DNA of 50,651 nucleotides, taken from an uncultured Bacteroidota bacterium (GTDB taxonomy: Bacteria; Bacteroidota; Bacteroidia; Chitinophagales; Chitinophagaceae). A program made the position numbers and the translations under genes. Of this stretch, positions 35,653 to 43,884 are shown piece after piece (position 1 is the stretch's first letter; each line of letters begins with the position of its first letter). The notes below the pieces were generated by a model. That model saw only the letters and a program-made list of their open reading frames with translations, searched no databases and was not told the DNA's origin. The stretch lies in contig CAIJXU010000069.1 in the NCBI GenBank assembly GCA_903824725.1, positions 1-50,651 of the forward strand, written 5' to 3'.

Positions 35653-35658
35653 TTGTCC

Positions 35659-36954
35659 ATGAGCCAACCCACCAGTGTCGCCTTTCATACCCTAGGCTGC
35701 AAACTCAACTTTTCAGAGACATCTACCCTTTCAAGACAATTGGAGCAGGGCGGATTTGAAAAAAAGGAATTTACAGACAAAGCGGATGTATATGTGATCA
35801 ACACCTGTTCTGTCACCGAAAATGCCGATAAAGAATGTCGTCAATTAGTGCGTCGTATACAAAGACGCTCCCCTGAAAGTTTTGTGGTGATAACAGGTTG
35901 TTATGCTCAATTAAAGCCCAATGAAATTGCAACTATACCAGGGGTAGATTTAGTATTAGGTGCTGCAGAAAAATTTAATTTAATTCAACACCTTGCCAAT
36001 TTAACCAAGGGTGATGCTACCAAAATATGTAGTTGCGATATAGATACCGTATCCGACTTTCATTCCTCTTTTTCAGTGAATGACCGTACGCGTACTTTTT
36101 TAAAAGTGCAGGATGGATGTGATTATAGTTGTACTTTTTGTACCATTCCATTAGCCCGTGGCAAAAGCCGTAGCGATCGGATTGAAAATGTTGTTGCCCA
36201 AGCACAAGGATTAGCAGAAAAGGGAGTGAAAGAAATTGTTTTAACTGGAATTAATTTAGGTGATTTTGGGAAAGGCCAAACAGGTGGAAAAAAACACGAT
36301 GAATCCTTTTTTGACTTAGTAAAAGCTTTGGATGAGCAAACTACAATTCCAAGATATCGCATCTCCTCTATCGAACCCAATTTGTTGACCAACGAAATTA
36401 TTGAATGGGTTGCAAAGAGTGATCAATTCATGCCCCATTTTCACATCCCATTACAAAGTGGCTCAGATGCCGTTTTGAAATTAATGCAACGCAGGTATAC
36501 ACGCGATGTTTATTTAGATCGAGTGAACCTGATAAAAAAAATAATGCCCCATGCTTGTATTGGGGTAGATGTGATTGTGGGTTCTCCAGGAGAAACAGAA
36601 GATTACTTTAAAGAAAGTATGGATTTCATACATACACTTGATATCTCCTATTTACATGTATTCACCTATTCTGAACGAGCGGCTACAAAAGCATTAACCA
36701 TCAAACCAGTAGTGCCTATCTCTATTAGACAGGAACGCAATAAAATATTAAGAAATTTGTCCTATCAAAAACTACAATATTTTACAGAACAGCATTTTGG
36801 CTCCACTCGAAAAGTTTTATTCGAATCACCAAAGGCAGTAAAAGACGATAAAGAACTACTTATGTTAGAAGGGTATACGGATAATTATATTCGAGTAGAA
36901 ACCCCTTATCGACCAGAATGGAGTAATCAGTTAATGGATTGGACTTTGTCTTAA
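35659..36954 (+). CDS. mtaB: tRNA t6A37 methylthiotransferase
   Basis: Radical-SAM enzyme that turns t6A37 into ms2t6A in tRNAs reading ANN codons. 431 residues. N-terminal UPF0004 domain with three cluster cysteines (TLGCKLNFSE, NTCSVTENA, TGCYAQLKP), radical-SAM CDYSCTFCTIPLARGKSRS at ~residue 155, and a short C-terminal TRAM-like region. TLGCKLNFSETS places it with MtaB rather than MiaB or RimO. I start at ATG 35659; upstream TTGs belong to the promoter. Its stop is seven bases from the convergent NusG-like gene. Confidence 0.93.
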   Translation: MSQPTSVAFHTLGCKLNFSETSTLSRQLEQGGFEKKEFTDKADVYVINTCSVTENADKECRQLVRRIQRRSPESFVVITGCYAQLKPNEIATIPGVDLVLGAAEKFNLIQHLANLTKGDATKICSCDIDTVSDFHSSFSVNDRTRTFLKVQDGCDYSCTFCTIPLARGKSRSDRIENVVAQAQGLAEKGVKEIVLTGINLGDFGKGQTGGKKHDESFFDLVKALDEQTTIPRYRISSIEPNLLTNEIIEWVAKSDQFMPHFHIPLQSGSDAVLKLMQRRYTRDVYLDRVNLIKKIMPHACIGVDVIVGSPGETEDYFKESMDFIHTLDISYLHVFTYSERAATKALTIKPVVPISIRQERNKILRNLSYQKLQYFTEQHFGSTRKVLFESPKAVKDDKELLMLEGYTDNYIRVETPYRPEWSNQLMDWTLS

Positions 36955-36961
36955 TATTTGA

Positions 36962-37480
36962 TTAGTGTAGTGATACTTCCTCTACCTTGAATTCTACAAT
37001 CATCATCATATTGATACTTTGCAATTGAACAAAAACTGTTTTTTTGCTGGATCGAATGACTTCCCCTTTTTGGCCCATAAATAACCCTTGGTTAATGGAC
37101 ACCTTGGTTTGCGGTGGTAGGTTGGTTAAGTTCACCACTTGGATTGCCGTATTGGCAAGACCTAAATATTTTCGAATGACTTCAATTTCGTTGTCTCTAA
37201 TAATAGCTGGTTTTTTTTCAAAATATAGAAAATTAACCACCCCTATAATACCTAAAACTTTAGAATGTTCTGATTTACTTATTTTTACAAAAACGTAGGA
37301 TCTAAATAGAGGCTCTTCAATAATTTTTTTTCGATCCGACCATTGTCTTTCCTTTTTTTGAACAGGGCACCAGCTTTCAATGCCATTTTTTAATAATAAC
37401 CCATCTACTTTTTTCTCCCACTTCGACTTTGTATAAATGACATGCCACTTTTTAACGCTTGCAGATTCATCCACTTTCAT
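36962..37480 (-). CDS. NusG-like (UpxY family) transcription antiterminator
   Basis: 172 residues. NGN domain ~10-110 (KKWHVIYTKSKWEKKVDGLLLKNGIESWCPVQ, EEPLFRSYVFVKI, VNFLYFEKKPAIIRDNEI) and KOW-like C-terminal domain ~125-170 (VSINQGLFMGQKGEVIRSSKKTVFVQLQSI). It is a specialised NusG paralog, as known from capsule operons of Bacteroides, but here no polysaccharide genes lie nearby. It follows the S41 protease gene by 13 bases and is probably cotranscribed with it. The target operon is unknown. Confidence 0.88.
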   Translation of the reverse strand: MKVDESASVKKWHVIYTKSKWEKKVDGLLLKNGIESWCPVQKKERQWSDRKKIIEEPLFRSYVFVKISKSEHSKVLGIIGVVNFLYFEKKPAIIRDNEIEVIRKYLGLANTAIQVVNLTNLPPQTKVSINQGLFMGQKGEVIRSSKKTVFVQLQSINMMMIVEFKVEEVSLH

Positions 37481-37493
37481 AGTTCAAATTTAA

Positions 37494-39653
37494 TTAGTTC
37501 CCTTTTTTAGCAACCCAATTTTGTGGTAAAAATTCAGCTAATAATTTACTTGCTTCATTCACTTGTGCATCCTTTGCTACCATTTTAAGCCAAGCTTGAT
37601 AACGATCCTGCTTTGTTTTATCTGGATTATTATAAAATTTATTATAATCTGCTTTAAGTGAGGTCACTTGCATAGAATCCTTTAATTTAATCCTATTGTC
37701 GTTGATGCGCATGTTAACCATGAGTTCTTTTCTATAAGTGACATACTTATCTAATTTCAAACTTACAGGTCGGTCCATTTGCGTGGACACCCATTGAAGT
37801 GTTTTTTTAAACTCTGTAATAGCCGTATCATTAGCGATTTTTTCATTTGCTTTAGCTGCAATAGCAGCAATGCCGGCATTATTTGGCCATACTTGAAATT
37901 TAGCCCTTTCCATTTCATCCCATGGAAGCGCAGATGCATTGTCCTTTTCTCTGTACTTTAAAAATTCATATTCATCAGGAAAGATTACATCTGGCACAAC
38001 TCCTTTTTTTTGTGTAGAACTTCCAGTCACCCTATAAAATTTTTGGAATGTTAATTTCACAGCACCATATTCAGTTTGAATTCCCATATCATCCAATGGT
38101 TTACCAAAAGCAACATTGCGTTGCACCGTCCCTTTACCATAAGTCGAAGTGCTTCCCATTATAATACCTCTTTTATAATCCTGAATAGCACCTGCAAAAA
38201 TTTCACTTGCCGATGCGCTAAACTCATTAACCATCACCACCAATGGACCATTATAAATAGTGCCTGGTACTTCATCAGCTAAAATTTGCGAACGCCCTTC
38301 TTTATTTCTGATTTGAACAATAGGACCTTGGTCAATAAAAAGACCTGCCATTTGAACCACTTCATACAAAGAACCCCCGCCATTATATCTAATGTCTATA
38401 GCAATACCCTTTACTTTTTCTGCTTTTAATTTTTCGATTTCTTTGGCTACATCTCTTGCACATCTTGCACCTTCTTCCCTATCAAAGTCGGCATAAAAAT
38501 CAGGAAGTAAAATGTATCCATATTTATCATTCCCTTTTTGAATAATAGCACTACGTGCAAAACCTTCATCTAAAATAATTTTTTCTCGCTTTAATGAAAC
38601 TACTTTAGTAGAACCATCGGGTTTGCGAATAGTTAATCGAACTTCTGAACCTAAATTTCCCCTTATCAATTTTACAGCATCCGTAGTTTCATATCCAGTC
38701 ACATCAACAGGCTCTTCGGAACCCTGACCCACTTTGGTTATCACATCATTAACAACCAATTGACCCGACTTCCAAGCCGCGCCGCCTGGCTGAATGCTGG
38801 CAATTTTAATGCCGTTGTCATCCTGTGTCAATTGAGCTCCAATACCATAAAAAGTGCCACTCATTTGCTCAGTAAAAGATCGCTTTTCCACTGGTGCAAA
38901 ATAATCCGTATGTGGATCCATTAATCCAGTGATGGTATTCAAAAACGTTTCAAATCTTTTTTCTTTATCAAAAGTTTTTTCTAATCGCTCGAATCTCTTT
39001 GCATATTCTTTTTTTACAGTACCCCGTGCTTCTCTCTCTAAAGTGGAATCTGCTTTTACAACGAATTTCTCCTTTGTTTTATTCCTTTCTCTATCTTCTA
39101 CTAAATTGGCATATCGATCTAATGATTTATATTTCAAAATCTGATACCAATTTTTATACCTATCCTCTTCATTGATGGGCGCTTTTTTATTTTCTATATC
39201 CAACAAAACCGAATCATCTATATTAAAATCAAAAGGAGTTTGGATAATGGTTTCGAAAATTTTACGAGCCTCTACTAATCTTTTTTCATAAATAGCACTC
39301 ACTGCAGGTTCAAATAAAATATCTGCTCCGTGAATTTCTTCATCTATCTTATTCTGATAAATTTGAAGTGCTTGAATATCTGTATTTAAAAAAATATTCT
39401 TTTCGGGATCTAAAGTTTTTAAAAAGCCATTAAAAACATCACGAGAAAATTCATCATCAATTTTTCGAGGACTATAATGTTCTGTTTCTAATAAATGCCC
39501 GATAGTGGAAAGTAATTTTCTATGTCTCACTTCTGGTAATTCTCCATTTTGCTTATCGAATGTTTTAAACGCTATTAAAACAACACCCAATAAAACTACA
39601 GTAGTGAATACCTTCCACTTATTTTGTCGTAAATATGTCATAATGTTTCGCAT
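37494..39653 (-). CDS. prc: Carboxy-terminal processing protease (Prc/Tsp type, S41)
   Basis: Periplasmic tail-specific protease, 719 residues, with an N-terminal membrane anchor (~residues 8-28, KVFTTVVLLGVVLIAFKTF). Long N-terminal helical domain, PDZ (~230-320, GTFYGIGAQLTQDDNGIKI...GSEVRLTIRKPDG), S41 protease core with the catalytic serine in NEFSASASEIFAGAI and the lysine in STYGKGTVQ, then a C-terminal DUF3340-like part. Length and order match Prc rather than CtpA. ATG at 39653 follows the -7 box by nine bases; a TTG further upstream is part of that box. Confidence 0.93.
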   Translation of the reverse strand: MRNIMTYLRQNKWKVFTTVVLLGVVLIAFKTFDKQNGELPEVRHRKLLSTIGHLLETEHYSPRKIDDEFSRDVFNGFLKTLDPEKNIFLNTDIQALQIYQNKIDEEIHGADILFEPAVSAIYEKRLVEARKIFETIIQTPFDFNIDDSVLLDIENKKAPINEEDRYKNWYQILKYKSLDRYANLVEDRERNKTKEKFVVKADSTLEREARGTVKKEYAKRFERLEKTFDKEKRFETFLNTITGLMDPHTDYFAPVEKRSFTEQMSGTFYGIGAQLTQDDNGIKIASIQPGGAAWKSGQLVVNDVITKVGQGSEEPVDVTGYETTDAVKLIRGNLGSEVRLTIRKPDGSTKVVSLKREKIILDEGFARSAIIQKGNDKYGYILLPDFYADFDREEGARCARDVAKEIEKLKAEKVKGIAIDIRYNGGGSLYEVVQMAGLFIDQGPIVQIRNKEGRSQILADEVPGTIYNGPLVVMVNEFSASASEIFAGAIQDYKRGIIMGSTSTYGKGTVQRNVAFGKPLDDMGIQTEYGAVKLTFQKFYRVTGSSTQKKGVVPDVIFPDEYEFLKYREKDNASALPWDEMERAKFQVWPNNAGIAAIAAKANEKIANDTAITEFKKTLQWVSTQMDRPVSLKLDKYVTYRKELMVNMRINDNRIKLKDSMQVTSLKADYNKFYNNPDKTKQDRYQAWLKMVAKDAQVNEASKLLAEFLPQNWVAKKGN

Positions 39654-39662
39654 GTATATTTT

Positions 39663-39670
39663 CAAAAATA
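39663..39670 (-). promoter_or_regulatory. -7 promoter box (TATTTTTG) for prc
   Basis: Exact TAnnTTTG on the minus strand, nine bases from the ATG at 39653. Confidence 0.65.
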
Positions 39671-39773
39671 GCGCAAAATGAGTTTGAATGTGCTTAAATA
39701 GGACAAAGACCTTGTTTTTATGATAAAATTATAAAAACACTAAAACTAATTTTATTCGTCCTTAAAATTACCT

Positions 39774-39781
39774 TATTTTTG
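39774..39781 (+). promoter_or_regulatory. -7 promoter box (TATTTTTG) for tRNA-His
   Basis: Exact TAnnTTTG 11 bases before the mature tRNA 5' end, so the 5' leader is only a few bases long. Confidence 0.65.
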
Positions 39782-39792
39782 CTCCCCTAAAT

Positions 39793-39867
39793 GGAGGGCG
39801 TAGCTCAGTAGGTTAGAGCGACACTTTGTGGCAGTGTAGGTCGTGGGTTCGAGACCCATCGTTCTCC
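39793..39867 (+). tRNA. tRNA-His (GTG anticodon)
   Basis: Cloverleaf is complete: acceptor GAGGGCG/CGTTCTC with two G-U pairs, D-arm from GCTC, anticodon stem ACACT/AGTGT with anticodon GTG at 39828-39830, T-arm GTGGG TTCGAGA CCCAT. An extra G at position -1 (39793) faces C73, the identity pair of tRNA-His. CCA is not encoded. A single tRNA with its own promoter and a following hairpin. Confidence 0.96.
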
Positions 39868-39873
39868 CCCTTT

Positions 39874-39920
39874 AAATCCTATCCTTTACGTAAATACGTG
39901 ACCTGGATAGGATTTTTGAT
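39874..39920 (+). terminator. Hairpin/terminator after tRNA-His
   Basis: AAATCCTATCC (39874-39884) is perfectly complementary to GGATAGGATTT (39905-39915), followed by TTTG. An inner TACGTAAATACGTGA may fold as well. Strong stem, short T-run; likely terminator or processing signal. Confidence 0.7.
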
Positions 39921-39934
39921 TAAAAAAAGCCGGT

Positions 39935-40459
39935 ATGCAAACAATTTTGATCACCCTAATGTCGGGCCTATTGGGCTGGATTTTGATTTGGTTATTGGCC
40001 AAAAGTCTTTTTTATCCTCCCAAGCCCCTATCCATTCTTGGATTTCGATGGGAGCCCGCTATCCATATCTTCATTAACCATTTCCCATTTGAAGCCTTTG
40101 CTCCGACTCCAAACAAAGATGCATATAATGCCATCTTGCCCTTAATTGATGAAAAACTGGACCAATTCTTTGATAAAACCATCAAAGAAAAATTACCTAT
40201 GATTTCTATGTTTATTGGAGACAAAACGGTAGTACAACTTAAAACAGTTTTTTTAGAAGAATTAGCGGGCCTATTTCCGCAAATTATCCAACAATTTTCA
40301 GAAAATGCAAAAAAGGAAATGAGTCAAACCCTTTCCTCAAAATTGATCTTGGTTTTAAAGCCCATTGTCATGAAATCTATTAAACCACTACAATGGATGG
40401 CATTTGCAATAGGTTCCATTTGGGGATTCATTATTGTCTATTTATTACACCATATTTAG
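39935..40459 (+). CDS. Membrane protein, DUF445-like (tentative)
   Basis: 174 residues with a hydrophobic helix at each end (~2-25 LITLMSGLLGWILIWLLAKSLFYPP and ~155-172) and a charged amphipathic middle. The pattern LLAKSLFYPPKPLSILGFRWEPA and the central helices (NAILPLIDEKLDQFFDKTIKEKLPMI) recall the YheB/DUF445 family but the protein is much shorter than full-length members. It may be a short family member or an independent protein. Function unknown. It begins 15 bases after the tRNA-His hairpin. Confidence 0.7.
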   Translation: MQTILITLMSGLLGWILIWLLAKSLFYPPKPLSILGFRWEPAIHIFINHFPFEAFAPTPNKDAYNAILPLIDEKLDQFFDKTIKEKLPMISMFIGDKTVVQLKTVFLEELAGLFPQIIQQFSENAKKEMSQTLSSKLILVLKPIVMKSIKPLQWMAFAIGSIWGFIIVYLLHHI

Positions 40460-40584
40460 CCAAAACACTCTAAGACTTATCTATTGAAATTACCGCTCAT
40501 ACTAACTTGATACCATCCTTAGATTATTAGTTTGATATTTGCACCCAACACTAAACTTATATACCCATTATTCGTCCAATACAT

Positions 40585-43188
40585 ATGAAAAATATAATAA
40601 CCATTTCTTTCCTTTTACTATTTATTCAAGTACAAAGCTTTTCGCAAAGACCTACTGGTGTTTTACCAAAAGCAGGTGCTGGCAATATGAACATGGGTAG
40701 ATATTATGGAAAATTAGTAGATGCTAATAAAAAGGGTATCGACGGGGCTACACTACAAATTAAAGGCAACCAATTTGATACAGTAAGTAAAAAAATGATA
40801 GAGCGCATTTTAGGAACGCAACTGAGTGCAACAAATGGAGATTTTAGTTTTGAAAACTTACCAGTTATGGGGAGTTTAAAATTAACGATTACAAATATTG
40901 GGTATAAGAAAATGGAAAAGACCCTAAATTTTAATATCAAAATGACTCCAGGTCAAAATATGCAAGAATTATTGGCTGCAGTGGACAAAGATTTAGGAAA
41001 TATTAAATTAGAAGAATCTGCTACCGATTTACAAAGTGTAACTGTGACGAGTACAGCGCGACCGCAATTTGAAATGGGCATTGATCGTAAAATTTTCAAT
41101 GTTGACAAAAATATAATGAGCACTGGACAAACTGCTGTGGAAGTAATGAAAAGCATTCCTAATTTAAATGTGGATATTGATGGCAATGTAACATTAAGAA
41201 ATGCAACACCCACTTTACTGATTGACAATCGACCCACAACATTGACAATGGATCAAATTCCTGCTGATATTATAGACAGAGTTGAAATCATTACGAACCC
41301 GTCTGCAAAATATGATGCATCAGGTGGCAATGCAGGTATTTTAAATATCGTATTAAAGAAAAATAAAAAGAATGGTTATAATGGAGGCATTAGAGCAGGG
41401 GTAGACATGCGCGGCAAATTTAATGGCGGTGGAGATTTGAATGTAAGAGATAATAAATTAAATTTTTCAGTAAGTGCTAATATCAATGGTCGAAAATCAG
41501 TGAATAGTAATACCACTGTTCGTGATATATTAGGAGCTACTATGCCTACCCAAGTCACCACTATTAATAATAGTATCGGAAATGGGTCTTTTAATTTTTA
41601 TCGTGCAGGTATGGACTATTTACCAGACAATCGAAATACATTTTCGCTATATGGTAATTTAATGCAAGGAAATATGGGCTCTTCTGGAAGCCAAACCATT
41701 GATAGTATCAAAGCAGGGGTAAATACTCAAGCTCCATACCAATTAACAAATAGTAATTATTTTGATTTCTTAAATAAGGGTGCGCAATTAAGTTTTAAAC
41801 ATTTATTTGCCGATCAAGGACACGAACTAACCTCTGATTTTAATTATAATGAAAGCAATAGTAATAGTTGGTCCAACATTAATTCATCTTTTTTAAATCA
41901 AAAAAGCAACGGCGTTGGGAATAGTAAAAATTACACTACTAATCTTGATTATGCACGCCAAATTACAGATGATATAAAATTTGAAGCTGGAATGCGTTAC
42001 AACTTTAGAGACGAATACAATAGTCGTGATCAATTTAGGAATGATGTTTTTTTAGGAAGTATTAGTAATAAATATAAATACGGTGAAAGTATTATGGCTG
42101 AATATGTTAATTTAAGTGGTAAAAAAGGTAAAGTTAGTTACCAATTAGGTTTAAGAGCCGAAAGCAGAACATTTACAGTTGATGTTCAAAACCACGCAGG
42201 CATGGATTCTTTGCATTTTAAAACCTCTTTACCCATTTCCTTATTCCCTAGTGCTTTCGTAACTTATAAATTGAATGATAAAAATGATTTACAAATCAAT
42301 TATTCAAAACGAATTAATGCGCCTAACTTTTTTCAATTACAACCCTTTCCTGATTACAGCGATCCTTTAAATATTACTGTAGGAAACCCTGGCTTGAAAC
42401 CACAATTCACACACTCTATTGAATTGAATTATAATAATGCATATAAAAAAGGATCCAACTTATTAGCAAGTGTCTATTATAAATACAGTACCGATTTAAT
42501 TACTAATTATATTTATAGAGCCATTAATCCAACAACGAACGATAGTGCTTATTATAGCTCCTATATTAATGCCAACACCGCCGTTACTTATGGATTAGAA
42601 TTAAGCAATAAAACAACGATCACTAAATGGTGGGACATGAATTTGAGTTTTAACTTATTTAACTCTTCAATTCAAGCTACAATACCTGGCCAAAATGTCA
42701 ATAACAACCTAACCAGTTGGTTCAGCAAAATGAATAATACATTCAAATTGCCAAAAGGCTATTCTTTCCAATTTAGTGGTCAGTACCAAGCTAAGACTAT
42801 TTTGCCTCCAGGGGGCGGTGGAAGTGGTGGTGGTGGTGGCCGTGGCGGTGGTGGTATGGGTGGCGGCGGATTTGGCGGCCCACAATCAACTGCACAAGGT
42901 TACAACTTTGCTTACTATGATTTTGATATGGCTATTAAAAAAGATTGGACCTTATCGGGTGGCCGCACCGCTAGTTTATCCTTAAGTGTGAGCGATGTGT
43001 TTAAAACAAGGGTGAATAAAACTTATTCTGAAAGTCAATTCTTTATTCAAAATGTAACTCGAGTTAGGGACCAACAATTTTTCAGACTTAATTTTTCATA
43101 CCGATTTGGAAAGTTTGATTTGAACTTACTTAAGCGAAAAAATAATAAAACGGAAGATGGTGGCGCCATGGATCAAATGCAACAATAA
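40585..43188 (+). CDS. TonB-dependent receptor-like outer-membrane beta-barrel protein
   Basis: 867 residues with signal peptide (ending QSFSQ-RP). N-terminal carboxypeptidase-regulatory-like domain (~35-130, KLVDANKKGIDGATLQIKG), plug domain (~150-260, TAVEVMKSIPNLNVDIDGNVTLRN, with VEIITNPSAKYDASGGNAGILNIVLKK) and a barrel of the OMP_b-brl_3 family ending in a C-terminal strand. A Gly-rich loop (GGGGSGGGGGRGGGGMGG) occurs near residue 740. Such proteins import unknown ligands; no SusD gene is adjacent, so it is not a classic polysaccharide utilisation pair. Stop codon lies in a palindrome shared with pcm. Confidence 0.9.
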   Translation: MKNIITISFLLLFIQVQSFSQRPTGVLPKAGAGNMNMGRYYGKLVDANKKGIDGATLQIKGNQFDTVSKKMIERILGTQLSATNGDFSFENLPVMGSLKLTITNIGYKKMEKTLNFNIKMTPGQNMQELLAAVDKDLGNIKLEESATDLQSVTVTSTARPQFEMGIDRKIFNVDKNIMSTGQTAVEVMKSIPNLNVDIDGNVTLRNATPTLLIDNRPTTLTMDQIPADIIDRVEIITNPSAKYDASGGNAGILNIVLKKNKKNGYNGGIRAGVDMRGKFNGGGDLNVRDNKLNFSVSANINGRKSVNSNTTVRDILGATMPTQVTTINNSIGNGSFNFYRAGMDYLPDNRNTFSLYGNLMQGNMGSSGSQTIDSIKAGVNTQAPYQLTNSNYFDFLNKGAQLSFKHLFADQGHELTSDFNYNESNSNSWSNINSSFLNQKSNGVGNSKNYTTNLDYARQITDDIKFEAGMRYNFRDEYNSRDQFRNDVFLGSISNKYKYGESIMAEYVNLSGKKGKVSYQLGLRAESRTFTVDVQNHAGMDSLHFKTSLPISLFPSAFVTYKLNDKNDLQINYSKRINAPNFFQLQPFPDYSDPLNITVGNPGLKPQFTHSIELNYNNAYKKGSNLLASVYYKYSTDLITNYIYRAINPTTNDSAYYSSYINANTAVTYGLELSNKTTITKWWDMNLSFNLFNSSIQATIPGQNVNNNLTSWFSKMNNTFKLPKGYSFQFSGQYQAKTILPPGGGGSGGGGGRGGGGMGGGGFGGPQSTAQGYNFAYYDFDMAIKKDWTLSGGRTASLSLSVSDVFKTRVNKTYSESQFFIQNVTRVRDQQFFRLNFSYRFGKFDLNLLKRKNNKTEDGGAMDQMQQ

Positions 43189-43211
43189 AAAATAAATTCG
43201 AATTTATTTTT
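43188..43211. terminator. 24-base palindrome between convergent genes
   Basis: A perfect palindrome centred on TTCGAA (arm AAAAATAAATTC), overlapping the last base of the receptor gene and the stop codon of pcm. The AT-rich stem with T-rich tail on both strands could serve as a weak bidirectional terminator. Confidence 0.5.
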
Positions 43212-43875
43212 GGGTTTTTCCTTGCAGCATAGGTACAAATGAAAAAGCATCAAAGGCCTCCTTTTTGACAGAACCATCACGCTTTTTTGTTAGCCGAAGC
43301 ATTCGTTGAGTGGAAGCAGATTCGTCCAAGGGGATGACCATTTTCCCACTTGTTTTTAATTGTGCCCATAAATTTTCAGGAATCTTCGGAGCAGCTGCTG
43401 TAATTAAAATTTTATCAAAAGGCGCCAAACTAGGCAAGCCCTCAAAACCATCTCCAAAAAAAAACTGCACTTGTGGATAGGTATCTTTAAAAATATATTT
43501 AGCCGTTTTTTCAAATAATTGCTTTTGTCTCTCAATTGTAAAAACCTGGGCGCCCATTTCAGCTAATACGGTTGTTTGATACATACTCCCAGTTCCAATT
43601 TCGAGTACCTTTTCCCCTTTTTTAATTTGTAATAATTGAGTTTGATATGCGACAGTATAGGGCTGCGAAATAGTTTGATCTGCCGCTATGGGGAATGCTC
43701 GATCCTCGTATGCAATTTTGTCAAAAGCAGAATCTAAAAAAAAATGTCGAGGAATTTTGCCTATCGCCGCTAAGACATTTTCATCGGTAATGCCTTTCTC
43801 TCTCAAAAGTAGCACTAGCTTTTCTCTCAATCCTTTATGAAGATAGGCGTCAACTAATGTCTCTAATTTTTTCAT
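43204..43875 (-). CDS. pcm: Protein-L-isoaspartate O-methyltransferase
   Basis: Repairs isoaspartyl residues in aged proteins using S-adenosylmethionine. 223 residues: PRHFFLDSAFDKIAYEDRAFPIAADQTISQPYTVAYQTQLL and AdoMet motif VLEIGTGSMYQTTVLAEMGAQVFTIER, then FFGDGFEGLPSLAPFDKILITAAAPKIP. The usual GTGSGYQ motif reads GTGSMYQ here, a change that should still bind AdoMet. It lies nine bases after the phosphohexomutase gene and is probably cotranscribed. Confidence 0.94.
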   Translation of the reverse strand: MKKLETLVDAYLHKGLREKLVLLLREKGITDENVLAAIGKIPRHFFLDSAFDKIAYEDRAFPIAADQTISQPYTVAYQTQLLQIKKGEKVLEIGTGSMYQTTVLAEMGAQVFTIERQKQLFEKTAKYIFKDTYPQVQFFFGDGFEGLPSLAPFDKILITAAAPKIPENLWAQLKTSGKMVIPLDESASTQRMLRLTKKRDGSVKKEAFDAFSFVPMLQGKTQK

Positions 43876-43884
43876 TCGTTTTGA

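Noticed and set aside
35645..35658. TTG starts for mtaB, and likewise for prc, the DUF2723 gene, the sigma gene and the DUF2279 gene
   Set aside because: These TTGs form the end of TAnnTTTG promoter boxes, so they should lie upstream of the transcript; ATGs (or a later TTG for sigma) fit better.
36962..37480. Capsule or LPS locus signalled by the UpxY-like gene
   Set aside because: No glycosyltransferase or polymerase genes lie within the window near it; the DUF2723 gene is separate and divergently placed.
39826..40077. An 83-codon ORF across the tRNA-His gene
   Set aside because: It overlaps a complete tRNA and the membrane protein gene in another frame.
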